This document shows, piece after piece, positions 1-6,715 of a stretch of 15,289 nt of DNA. A model generated the notes under the pieces. That model saw only the letters and a program-made list of their open reading frames with translations. It did no database searches and was not told the origin of the DNA. The DNA comes from an uncultured Haloferula sp. (GTDB lineage Bacteria > Verrucomicrobiota > Verrucomicrobiae > Verrucomicrobiales > Akkermansiaceae), in the NCBI GenBank assembly GCA_946885645.1, contig CAMPGU010000074.1, forward strand, positions 1 to 15,289, read 5' to 3'. The translations under genes and the position numbers were made by a program. Position 1 is the stretch's first letter; each line of letters starts with the position of its first letter.

Positions 1-730
1 ATCCGGGAGCATCCGTGGGTCGGCTGGGCGGGGCGTAGATGGGTTTGGGAAGGGGGCCGGTGCCGGCGTCCCCGCGGCTTTGCTGCTCCAGGATCGCGCG
101 GGCGATGGCCGCGGCCATTTTCTCCCGGTAGGCCGGATCGGCGCAGAGCTTGGCTTCGGCGGGATGGCTGAGGTAGCCGATTTCCACAAGCACGCAGGGA
201 ATGTCAGGATTGCGCGTCAGGCGCAGGCGGCGGCGGACCAGGCCGCGGTTGCCGGACTCGGAAGGGGAGACCGAGACCATGTGCCGCTGGATGCGGGTGG
301 CCAGACCGTGGCTGTCCACGCGCCAGTAGTAGGTTTCCGGGCCGCGGATACCGGAGCCGCTGGAATTGTAATGCAGGCTCACCAGGATCGTGCCGTCTTT
401 GCCGCTGGCGCGATTTACCCGCTCGTCGAGCTCGATGAAGCGGTCGTCATTCCGCATCAGCACGGTCCGGACTTTTCCGCCGAGCTGGCGCTGCAGGCGC
501 TTGGCGGTATCGAGCGCAAGATCCTTTTCGCGCTGGCCGCTGCTGCGGGAGACGGCCCCCGGATCGGTGCCGCCGTGCCCGGCATCGATAATCACGGTCG
601 AAAAGCCCCGGGGGCCCGGGCGATGGCCCCATTCGTCATTGGAAAGATTGGCACCGGTGCCGCCGCCGGGCCCCGCGCAGGAGCTGGCGAAGAGCAGGAT
701 GGCCAGGATGGCAAGGGGTGCGAAGTTCAT
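1..730 (-). CDS. N-acetylmuramoyl-L-alanine amidase, lipoprotein (3' end cut by window edge)
   Basis: A zinc amidase of the Amidase_3 (AmiC/CwlD) family that cleaves the bond between N-acetylmuramic acid and L-Ala of the stem peptide. It starts at ATG 730-728 and stays open to base 1 (243 codons visible). The N-terminus is a lipoprotein signal, a hydrophobic stretch to ASSC with Cys18, then a Gly-rich linker. The catalytic domain begins near residue 44. The expected zinc ligands are His52 (in DAGHGG), Glu68 (in REKDL) and His120 (in SLHYN), with catalytic Glu183 in VEIGYLSH. All are present, so it should be active. A low-complexity Pro/Gly tail begins near residue 230, so little of the protein is likely missing. 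It follows the 580-aa repeat protein after 48 bp on the same strand and is probably co-transcribed with it. No convincing Shine-Dalgarno is seen. The family call is firm; its cellular role (division, recycling or remodelling) is not known from sequence. Confidence 0.95.
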   Translation of the reverse strand, partial: MNFAPLAILAILLFASSCAGPGGGTGANLSNDEWGHRPGPRGFSTVIIDAGHGGTDPGAVSRSSGQREKDLALDTAKRLQRQLGGKVRTVLMRNDDRFIELDERVNRASGKDGTILVSLHYNSSGSGIRGPETYYWRVDSHGLATRIQRHMVSVSPSESGNRGLVRRRLRLTRNPDIPCVLVEIGYLSHPAEAKLCADPAYREKMAAAIARAILEQQSRGDAGTGPLPKPIYAPPSRPTDAPG

Positions 731-778
731 GGACGCACTATCCCGAGATCTTGAAAGTTGGCTATGGGAATCCCGGCC

Positions 779-2521
779 TCAATGGCGGTGAGCCTGGCCG
801 GAGTCCACATACTTCCGTACTTCGGCCTTTTCGGAGGCAGGGAGACTGTCGATCCAGCGGCTGCTGGCGGCGGGCTCGTAGTCATTCCAGCGGGCGGCAA
901 GATTCTTTGCGGCCCAAAGACGAGCCTCGCCGGCAGGGAGCGACCCCACCCAGCGGCTGGCGGCGGCCGGATCGTCATCCACCCAGCGAGCCGCGACGGT
1001 GGAGGCAGCCTGCACGTAACCGTCGTTTGCAGTGGATGGGGCATCCTTCGCCGCCTCGGCCGGGGGCTCCGCCAGCAGATAGCCGATCGCCTCCGCGCGC
1101 AGGGAGTCCGGGAATTGCTGGTAGTGGCTCTGGAGGAGTTTGCGAGCGGTCGCTTCTTTTTGCTCAGGCGGCAGATCCGAGAACCCGCGGGTGAAGGCAT
1201 TGCGTTCTTCCGGCCCCCAAAGGGCGGCGGCACGGGCTTGGTTCCAGTCGAGGGTCGAAGCCCCTCCCGAAAGATCGGAAAGCAGCGTGGAAGGAGTCAC
1301 TTCCAGACCGGAGGTCACTGCCAGGGTGCCCTTGGCAATCTCGATATCGGATTCATCGGTGAGCCCGGCGATCCAAGCCTCCGCCTTCTCCTTGTCCGCG
1401 GCCATCGAGTTGACCAACCTGCCGATCACATCCCGGCGTTCGTTCGGCTCCAGATTTCCCCCTGTTAGCAGGGTCTGGAGGTACGCGGGATCCTTATTTC
1501 CGAGCTGGTTCAGGGCATAGCTGCGCAACTGGCGTGCTTGGTCTTCGCTGAAGCCCATCGTTGCCAGGTCGGCCTCCACCCATGACCGCGGGTCGTCTTC
1601 CACGATATAGTAGCCGCTCCGGCTGGCGAGTTCGCCGAACCAGCCCTCCGGTAGTACCGATGGATCGCGGGCGATCCTCTTCACCAGATCGCGATCCTGA
1701 TCCAGCGCCTCCATGAAATGGCGCTTCCCGTCCTTGGATTCCGCCAGCTTGGCCGCGGTACCGGCAAGGTCCCGATTCAGGGCCGCCGAGGCCAGGCTGG
1801 AAGCCATGGCATGCCGGAGCGCCGGAGGCCAGTCGGCCGACTGCGCTTCCAGCAGACCGGGGGCCGACTTCGCCACCTCGCGGATGATCTCGTGTAATCC
1901 GTAATTGTCCCCGTACGGAAGCGTGGCGCGAAAGGCGGAAACGCTTTCGAGAGCCGCCGCGGGATCGGCTTTTGCCAAAGCTCCCCCCATGGCGGAGAGG
2001 AGCCGGGACAGCCGGGCCGGATCCCTCGCTTCCCGCAGGTAGGCCAGAGCCCCGCCCGGATCGCACCGGGCCCACGCCCCCGCTACCTGATGGGTGTGGG
2101 TGCTGTCCTCCCGGAGGCAGTAGTCCATCAAGCCTGCGGGATCGGCTTCCATCCAGCGGGCGCGGGTGATGCGGTAGAAGAAGTAGCTCTGCATGTCCTC
2201 CCGGCCGTCGAACCATTCCGCCTCCCACCATGCTTCGATCTCGGCGAGCGGCAGCGAATAGGCCAACTGGATGGTGGCCCGCAGACGTTCATCGGTATCC
2301 CGCGCCGCGCGAACGGCTGCCATGCGGGCCGTCACCTCAGGAGGTACGGCCGCTTTCTGCCGGAGATCCCGCCGGGCTTTCGTCGGTTTCGCTTCCGCGT
2401 CGTCGGCCGCCTTTCCTTCGGAGGAAGCGCGAAGCCCGCCGCCTGCAAGCCATCCGCCTGCCGCGCAGGCCGCGAAAATCCCCGCGGCGACGAGGACGGG
2501 TCGTGTCGCGCGCGTTCTCAT
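779..2521 (-). CDS. Exported helical-repeat protein of unknown function (paralogue B, 580 aa)
   Basis: Function not recognised. The start is ATG 2521-2519, which overlaps the stop of the upstream gene (ATGA), in preference to an upstream in-frame start at 2593 that would lie inside that gene and precede the signal. Residues 8-29 form a hydrophobic signal anchor behind a basic N-terminus, then a charged linker (about 33-60). The rest looks all-helical, with short degenerate repeats centred on Asp-Pro (127-128, 154-155, 186-187). It ends in two clear copies of a 32-residue unit of pattern ARW..(D/Y).PAA.SRW..SLP at 511-529 and 543-561. The N-terminal part parallels the 512-aa neighbour (Trp-rich segment, then W..(D/N)P.GL, then W...DP.GAL), so the two look like diverged tandem duplicates. 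Such Trp/DP repeat proteins are common in Verrucomicrobiota genomes. A periplasmic, membrane-tethered solenoid that binds proteins is an inference; no catalytic motif is visible. Confidence 0.85.
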   Translation of the reverse strand: MRTRATRPVLVAAGIFAACAAGGWLAGGGLRASSEGKAADDAEAKPTKARRDLRQKAAVPPEVTARMAAVRAARDTDERLRATIQLAYSLPLAEIEAWWEAEWFDGREDMQSYFFYRITRARWMEADPAGLMDYCLREDSTHTHQVAGAWARCDPGGALAYLREARDPARLSRLLSAMGGALAKADPAAALESVSAFRATLPYGDNYGLHEIIREVAKSAPGLLEAQSADWPPALRHAMASSLASAALNRDLAGTAAKLAESKDGKRHFMEALDQDRDLVKRIARDPSVLPEGWFGELASRSGYYIVEDDPRSWVEADLATMGFSEDQARQLRSYALNQLGNKDPAYLQTLLTGGNLEPNERRDVIGRLVNSMAADKEKAEAWIAGLTDESDIEIAKGTLAVTSGLEVTPSTLLSDLSGGASTLDWNQARAAALWGPEERNAFTRGFSDLPPEQKEATARKLLQSHYQQFPDSLRAEAIGYLLAEPPAEAAKDAPSTANDGYVQAASTVAARWVDDDPAAASRWVGSLPAGEARLWAAKNLAARWNDYEPAASSRWIDSLPASEKAEVRKYVDSGQAHRH

Positions 2522-4056
2522 GGCGCGGGGCTTGGGAAATAGGACTGGAGGACCTGCTTCATCTCTTCCGGGAGATCCGCCTGCCGGTACCACTCCTCCG
2601 CGGCCGCAGAGTCCCGCGACCGCCAGTTGCTTATCACGTTCCCCAGATGGTTTCGTTTGTGCTGGGGATCTCTGATGCGGTCGATCCAGACAAGGGCTCC
2701 CTCGAAGTCCTGTTGTTGGATGAGTTGATTGGTGAGCACGGCAGCTCCGAAGTCCGCGGTCTTCTCGCCGCCCTGCTCACACCATTGTATGAAGCCGTCC
2801 GAGTCTTGGGCCGCCCAGATCGCAGCCACCTGGTGGGGACTACCGTGAAGCCCCGGCGTCCAGCTGGCTTGTCCGCCTTCGCTTTCCAGGATGCTCTCCA
2901 TGGTACGTGCGGGTTCGGCGCGGGCCAAATGCTTGATGAAATCCGCCACGCCGGGCACTCCTCCGCCTTCTCCACTGCCACCGTTCGGATAGCGGGTAAA
3001 CGACATGCGGTGGGGGGCGTCCGGGCAGGCGGCGAGGAGATCGCCAAGGATCCTGAACGCTTGGTCCGGATCGTCCGAGGCCAGCCGTGTTCCCAGTTGC
3101 GCCAGCCGCTGTGCCACCAGCACCGGGGAGCCCGCCTTCTTCGCCTCCGCGAGCGCCTTCCCGGGAGAAGACTCCACGAGCTGTTGGAAGATCGCTGTCT
3201 CAACCTCCCGCTTCATGGAGCCGGGGGAAAGCCCGGCGGAAATCTCGGCGAGTGCCCCGGGATGCTCTTTGGCGATTTTCCGGATGAATTCGCCACGCAA
3301 CTGCTCGTCGTCCCCGCGTTCCTGAAGCCAGCGGAAAGCCTCGTGAGGATCCTTTTCGCCCCATTCCTTGAGCTGCTTGGAGAGATCGTGATGGCTGTGT
3401 TTTGCCAGGAATTCCACCGCCGCCCTCGGATCATCGCGTCCCAGTTCCCTTGCCAGCGTCGTCAGATCGAGAGAGCCGGCCAGTTGGGGCTTCTCCTCCA
3501 GCATCGCGAGGGCCTGCTGCGGGTGGAAATTGGCGATCCCGCGCAGTACCCAACCGCGCATCTGCTGCGATTCCCCATCCACGGCCGCCAGGGCTCCGTC
3601 CGGATCGCTCATCGTCCATGCCCACCACGCCGGTCCCTCCTCGCCATCCCGCTTCGCGGCCTGGAGCAGGCCTTGCGGGTTCTTCTTCGCCCATTGCGTG
3701 AAGATGAGATCCTTGGTCCAGAAATCGGCATCGTCGCGTGTCCGGTAAGCGGTCCAGAACGCGGCCATGTCTTCCTCGGAAGCATCGAGGAGCCAGAGGC
3801 CGAGACGGCCGTAGAGTTCCGGATTCTCCAACGCGAGCAGGTCCTCGATGGAATCCCTCGAAACGGGCAAAGGGATGCGGGCCTGGGCCGGTGAATCGGG
3901 CTCTCCGGGAGTCGCCGGGGCATGGCCCGGGGTGCTCGCGCTTGCCCGCGCGGGGGCTACGGGCGGCGCTTGGCCGCTCCCGCCTTTCCTTGCAACGAAG
4001 CCCGCGGTGAAGCCGAGCGCCGCGGCTGCCATCCACGCATAGGGGCGGGTCTTCAT
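2518..4056 (-). CDS. Exported helical-repeat protein of unknown function (paralogue A, 512 aa)
   Basis: Function not recognised. It starts at ATG 4056-4054 without a Shine-Dalgarno and is the first gene of a likely minus-strand operon with paralogue B and the amidase. Residues 5-22 are hydrophobic behind KTR, giving a signal peptide or uncleaved anchor. They are followed by an Ala/Pro-rich linker to about residue 65. From about 70 the protein is helical, with a recurring '(D/N/H)P..A(L/F)..L' motif whose prolines fall at 127, 152, 179, 210, 237, 266, 298 and 330. The spacing is 25-32 residues, like TPR/Sel1-type helical hairpins, but the consensus does not match either family cleanly. No cysteine pair, metal site or hydrolase motif stands out. 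The stop codon shares bases with the start of paralogue B, so translation of the two is probably coupled. A tethered periplasmic scaffold is an inference only. Confidence 0.85.
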   Translation of the reverse strand: MKTRPYAWMAAAALGFTAGFVARKGGSGQAPPVAPARASASTPGHAPATPGEPDSPAQARIPLPVSRDSIEDLLALENPELYGRLGLWLLDASEEDMAAFWTAYRTRDDADFWTKDLIFTQWAKKNPQGLLQAAKRDGEEGPAWWAWTMSDPDGALAAVDGESQQMRGWVLRGIANFHPQQALAMLEEKPQLAGSLDLTTLARELGRDDPRAAVEFLAKHSHHDLSKQLKEWGEKDPHEAFRWLQERGDDEQLRGEFIRKIAKEHPGALAEISAGLSPGSMKREVETAIFQQLVESSPGKALAEAKKAGSPVLVAQRLAQLGTRLASDDPDQAFRILGDLLAACPDAPHRMSFTRYPNGGSGEGGGVPGVADFIKHLARAEPARTMESILESEGGQASWTPGLHGSPHQVAAIWAAQDSDGFIQWCEQGGEKTADFGAAVLTNQLIQQQDFEGALVWIDRIRDPQHKRNHLGNVISNWRSRDSAAAEEWYRQADLPEEMKQVLQSYFPSPAP

Positions 4057-4100
4057 GAGTTATCATGTCTTATCGGAGGGATCCGCTGCTGGCAAGGGGT

Positions 4101-4131
4101 CGTTTCCCTTTCCCATGCCCGCCGGGAAACG
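4101..4131. promoter_or_regulatory. Inverted repeat in divergent intergenic region, possible operator
   Basis: Perfect 8-bp arms CGTTTCCC (4101-4108) and GGGAAACG (4124-4131) are separated by 15 bp. The half-site centres are 23 bp apart, about two helical turns. It lies in the 121-bp gap between the divergent 512-aa repeat-protein gene (start 4056) and the deaminase gene (start 4178), so a dimeric regulator bound here could act on both. It could instead be chance or an RNA stem. No convincing -10/-35 boxes were recognised in the gap. Confidence 0.3.
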
Positions 4132-4177
4132 GGTTAAGGACTTTCCGCGGAGAAGGCGATCCGCTACACCCCCGCTC

Positions 4178-4651
4178 ATGCCCGAGGAGCCCCGTTTCAT
4201 GAGACGCGCCATCGAACTCGCCCGCACCGGCATGGGATCCGGGGCCGGGGGACCTTTCGGAGCGGTGGTGGTGAAAGACGGCGAGATCGTGGGCGAGGGA
4301 TACAACCGGGTGGTGGCGACGAACGATCCGACGGCGCACGGGGAAATCGTGGCGATCCGCCAGGCGTGCCGGCGGCTCGGGACCTTCAGCCTGAAAGGCT
4401 GCGAAATCCACACGACCGGCGAGCCCTGCCCGATGTGCATGGGCGCGATCCTCTGGGCGCGGATCGGCACGATCTACTATGGATTTGGTATTTCGGAGGC
4501 CGCGGCCATCGGTTTCGACGACCGCGAATTCTACCGGCAGCTCGGCCTGCCCGCCACGGAGCGGGGCCTGATACGCACCGGGCTGGCGGCGGAAGAGGCG
4601 AGGTCGCTTCTGAGCGAATACCTGGCCCTGCCGGGCCGGGTGGCGTATTGA
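4178..4651 (+). CDS. guaD: Guanine-deaminase-type nucleoside/nucleobase deaminase
   Basis: A cytidine-deaminase-fold zinc hydrolase, 157 aa, closest by recalled sequence to the small bacterial guanine deaminase of Bacillus subtilis (guanine to xanthine, 156 aa) rather than to tRNA-editing TadA. The zinc site is His54, Cys84 and Cys87 (TAHGE and PCPMC), with Glu56 as proton shuttle. Other residues that match the guanine deaminase pattern are GGPFGAVVVKDG at 24-35, Asn43, TNDPTAH at 48-54, GFDD at 112-115 and a C-terminal Tyr157. In the Bacillus enzyme the terminal Tyr from the swapped partner closes the active site. The motif reads HGE instead of the common HAE. I chose ATG 4178 because it gives the family length; an in-frame ATG at 4055 would add 41 unrelated residues and overlap the divergent gene. 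It converges with the RlpA-like gene, leaving 10 bp between stops. Confidence 0.85.
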   Translation: MPEEPRFMRRAIELARTGMGSGAGGPFGAVVVKDGEIVGEGYNRVVATNDPTAHGEIVAIRQACRRLGTFSLKGCEIHTTGEPCPMCMGAILWARIGTIYYGFGISEAAAIGFDDREFYRQLGLPATERGLIRTGLAAEEARSLLSEYLALPGRVAY

Positions 4652-4661
4652 GCGGCACCGC

Positions 4662-5243
4662 CTAGAAAAGCCCGAAGAACCACTTCTTCTTCGCGCTGCG
4701 CTTGTACTCGCCGTCGCCCACGGAGAGGACCTTCACTTCCACTTCAGCGAGACCTTGGTCCCTGAAGCCGATTTTCTTGGCGGCGCGGGGGGAGAGATCG
4801 ATGATCCGGTCGCCGATGAAGGGGCCGCGGTCGTTCACCCGGCATTTCACGGATCTCCCGTTCTCCACGTTCGTGACCTCCACCATGCAGGGGAGCGGGA
4901 GAGTCTTGTGGGCGGCGATCAGGTGCCACGGCATCACCTTTTCCCCCAGCGAGGTCTGCCCCCGCTTCAGGCCGAAGAAGCTCGATTCGTCGTACCAAGA
5001 CGCGGTGCCTCTCTCCACATGGTAGATCGCCTCGTCCACCGGCATCGGGTGATAAGTGCCGCCACGCACCGAGTAGGAGCGCGTCATGTAGCCCTCGTAG
5101 TCGCCGTCCGGGTAGGCGCAGGAGGCGAGGAGAACGACATAGGAATGGCGGACGGCGAACCGCCTGACCGCGGAGAGCTTCCCGTAGGAAGCCGGGGCTT
5201 GGCCGGAGGAGGCGACCCGCTGCTTTTCTTCAACGCGCTCCAT
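4662..5243 (-). CDS. rlpA: RlpA-like septal ring lytic transglycosylase domain lipoprotein
   Basis: A 193-aa protein with the double-psi beta-barrel of RlpA, a family whose characterised members (Pseudomonas) are lytic transglycosylases acting on peptide-free glycan strands at the septum. The signatures are RGTASWY (78-84), Glu101, AAHKTLP (110-116), VNDRGPF (136-142) and RIIDLS (146-151), with conserved catalytic-site candidates Glu101, His112 and Asp138. It has no C-terminal SPOR domain, only a short basic tail. A lipobox-like LASC ends at Cys42, but the preceding leader is long and charged, with only about eight hydrophobic residues. No other ATG, GTG or TTG lies in frame between the ATG and the Cys, and a Shine-Dalgarno supports ATG 5243. 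It is last in the rnhC-HU-rlpA order, 27 bp after the HU-like gene. Family assignment is firm; activity and lipidation are inferred. Confidence 0.88.
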   Translation of the reverse strand: MERVEEKQRVASSGQAPASYGKLSAVRRFAVRHSYVVLLASCAYPDGDYEGYMTRSYSVRGGTYHPMPVDEAIYHVERGTASWYDESSFFGLKRGQTSLGEKVMPWHLIAAHKTLPLPCMVEVTNVENGRSVKCRVNDRGPFIGDRIIDLSPRAAKKIGFRDQGLAEVEVKVLSVGDGEYKRSAKKKWFFGLF

Positions 5244-5250
5244 TCCACAT

Positions 5251-5255
5251 CCCTC
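5251..5255 (-). promoter_or_regulatory. Ribosome binding site of the RlpA-like gene
   Basis: On the minus strand GAGGG lies 7 nt upstream of the ATG at 5243-5241. It is one of the few good Shine-Dalgarno matches in the window and supports the long N-terminus of the RlpA-like protein. Confidence 0.6.
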
Positions 5256-5270
5256 GTGCGGCTTCCGCCG

Positions 5271-5588
5271 TTACTTCTGGCGCTCGCGGATCAGGGGGAG
5301 GGTGCGGGCCACTTGCTCCTTCATCTCCTTGCCGGGCTTGAACTTCACCACGGCACGGGCCGGAATCGGGACGTCCTTGTCGGGATCCTTCGGATTGCGG
5401 CCGATCTTCGCCTTGGTTTCCTTCACCTGGAAGGCACCGAAATTCCGCATCACGACCGTGTCGCCATTGGAAAGGGAATCCGTGATCGAGTCCAAGGTGC
5501 GCTGGATCACATCGAAAACCTGTTGCTGTGTAAGGCCGGTTTCGTTGGAAATTTTAATGACGAGCTCGCGTTTGGTGATGGTGGCCAT
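5271..5588 (-). CDS. HU/IHF-family nucleoid DNA-binding protein
   Basis: A 105-aa histone-like protein that binds and bends DNA as a dimer and compacts the nucleoid. It starts at ATG 5588. The helical dimerisation part spans 1-40 (begins MATITKRELV). The signature VMRNFGAF lies at 46-53. The DNA-binding arm carries GRNP at 63-66, whose Pro66 is the intercalating residue, followed by KDPDKDVPIPA and VKFKPGKEM at 81-89. At 105 residues it is about 12-15 longer than typical 90-aa HU, the excess being a basic C-terminal tail. It lies between RNase HIII (84 bp upstream) and the RlpA-like gene (27 bp downstream), all on the minus strand. HU cannot be told from an IHF subunit with certainty, so no symbol is given. 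Confidence 0.93.
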   Translation of the reverse strand: MATITKRELVIKISNETGLTQQQVFDVIQRTLDSITDSLSNGDTVVMRNFGAFQVKETKAKIGRNPKDPDKDVPIPARAVVKFKPGKEMKEQVARTLPLIRERQK

Positions 5589-5672
5589 GGCTTTACGGGT
5601 GAAGTGCTTCAGAGTGCGGCGCGGGGATTGGACACCATAGGAAAGGGCCTTTGTCCCGCGAAAAATCCAAAA

Positions 5673-6614
5673 TCATGCGGAATCCATGCCAGAGGTGTTT
5701 GAATCACCGGTGACGGCAGCGCTGGTTTTGAAGTGGAGTTTTGCAATCCTGGCGAGCGCGGCGGAACCGTGTTTGGCGACCACTTGGCGGGCGGCTTCGA
5801 CCACCGCGGCGGAAGCACCGAGCGGCAGGGTTACGCCCCCGGCGATGGAAGTCTTATCCATCCAATCGACAAAACGCTCGCGGGCGAGAATGGAAGCGGC
5901 GGCCACGGCGATGTCGGATTCGCCTTTGGTCCGCTGCTCCAGCAGGATCTCCACGCCCTGCTGCTTCAGCGCGCGGGCCAGCACGTCCGGACGCGCGAAT
6001 TGGTCGCTGAGGGCGCGCGGGCAGGCGGGGCGCTGGGCGGCGAGATTTCCGATCACCTTCGCATGTCCCCATGCCAGCAGGCGGTTGAGATTGCCGAAGG
6101 AGGAGAACATTTCGTTGTAGCGCTCCGGCCCGATGGCCACGACGGAGATCGCGATGCCGGGGATTTCGCGGATCTTCGCCGCCAGATCGCGGATCCGCTT
6201 GGCGCTGGAAATCCTCTTGGAATCCATGACGCCCGCGGCTTTCAGGGCGCGGGCGAGCGGAGCATCGGTATAGACCCCGGCGATCACCAGAGGGCCGAAG
6301 TAATCGCCCTTGCCGCTTTCATCGACGCCGAAATGCGGCGCGTACATCTCCGGATCCAGCTCCTCTTCGTAGCCGAGCTTCGCCTCGCCCAGGATCTCCG
6401 GTTCCAGGAGGAAGCGGATGAAATCCTCCGTGTCCTTGCCTTGAATCAGCACCTTGGGGCCCTTCTCGTACACGGACACGTTCAGCTTGCCCTTTTTGGC
6501 GGCGTAGAGCGTGTAGGGTTTCGTCTCGAATTCATAGCCGCGCTCCACCAGCAGCTCGCGCAGGCGGGCGGCTTGGGCGGAGGTGAGCGGGGCGGTGTGG
6601 GAAGTGAGGGCCAC
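5673..6614 (-). CDS. rnhC: Ribonuclease HIII
   Basis: Endoribonuclease that cuts the RNA strand of RNA:DNA hybrids (R-loops, primers); it is a cytosolic genome-maintenance enzyme. It is 313 aa, the usual length of the family. The N-terminal TBP-like substrate-binding domain (about 1-90) sets RNase HIII apart from RNase HII. The catalytic domain starts at FGVDESGKGDYFGPL with Asp98 and Glu99. Further acidic residues are Asp204 (in LSDQF) and Asp234 (in ESDIAVAAASI), matching the four-carboxylate site of the Geobacillus enzyme. The first possible start is GTG 6614 and no alternative occurs before the N-terminal domain. Its start is divergent from mutY, and HU-like and RlpA-like genes follow it. 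The order groups RNA:DNA hybrid removal with a nucleoid protein, but functional linkage is only an inference. Confidence 0.95.
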   Translation of the reverse strand: MALTSHTAPLTSAQAARLRELLVERGYEFETKPYTLYAAKKGKLNVSVYEKGPKVLIQGKDTEDFIRFLLEPEILGEAKLGYEEELDPEMYAPHFGVDESGKGDYFGPLVIAGVYTDAPLARALKAAGVMDSKRISSAKRIRDLAAKIREIPGIAISVVAIGPERYNEMFSSFGNLNRLLAWGHAKVIGNLAAQRPACPRALSDQFARPDVLARALKQQGVEILLEQRTKGESDIAVAAASILARERFVDWMDKTSIAGGVTLPLGASAAVVEAARQVVAKHGSAALARIAKLHFKTSAAVTGDSNTSGMDSA

Positions 6615-6639
6615 GGAAGAGGTATGTGCTGCGGGGTAT

Positions 6640-6668
6640 CAACCGCCAAGACGCCGGAAGCGCCAAGG
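6640..6668. repeat. Degenerate CGCCAAG short tandem repeat (intergenic)
   Basis: Three 8-9 bp units sit head to tail: CGCCAAGA (6644-6651), CGCCGGAAG (6652-6660) and CGCCAAGG (6661-6668), preceded by CAAC. Short arrays of this type, often beginning 'accgccaagacgcc', are in my recollection scattered between genes of Verrucomicrobiota and some other environmental phyla, where they create false 'NRQDAK...' protein starts. Here it lies between the divergent rnhC and mutY starts and would be translated as NRQDAGSAK if the mutY reading frame were extended to GTG 6626. Confidence 0.45.
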
Positions 6669-6705
6669 AATTTCAACGGGGAGAGCTTGAGGTTGCGGCA
6701 CATCC

Positions 6706-6709
6706 GGAG
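6706..6709 (+). promoter_or_regulatory. Probable ribosome binding site deciding the mutY start
   Basis: GGAG at 6706-6709 is followed after 6 nt by TTG 6716-6718 in the mutY frame. This favours 6716 over GTG 6626 (inside the repeat) and over GTG 6728 or TTG 6731 (no Shine-Dalgarno). Confidence 0.45.
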
Positions 6710-6715
6710 TTCCGG

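Noticed and set aside
80..754. Plus-strand open frame (224 aa) at the left edge
   Set aside because: It is opposite the amidase, which has a lipobox and a full zinc site; the plus frame has no recognisable features.
2230..3894. Long plus-strand open frame (554 aa) antisense to the repeat-protein genes
   Set aside because: High-GC shadow of the two minus-strand genes: Arg/Pro/Ala/Ser-rich, no domain, and the sense proteins have signal anchors and coherent repeats.
4055..4177. N-terminal extension of the deaminase to ATG 4055
   Set aside because: The 41 extra residues match nothing in the family, contain the inverted repeat and overlap the start of the divergent gene.
5589..5672. Possible promoter or hairpin between rnhC and the HU-like gene
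   Set aside because: Only an imperfect AAAGGGCCTTT palindrome and poorly spaced promoter-like hexamers were found.
6626..6715. N-terminal extension of MutY to GTG 6626
   Set aside because: It would translate the CGCCAAG repeat (NRQDAGSAK) and exceed the family length; a Shine-Dalgarno precedes TTG 6716.
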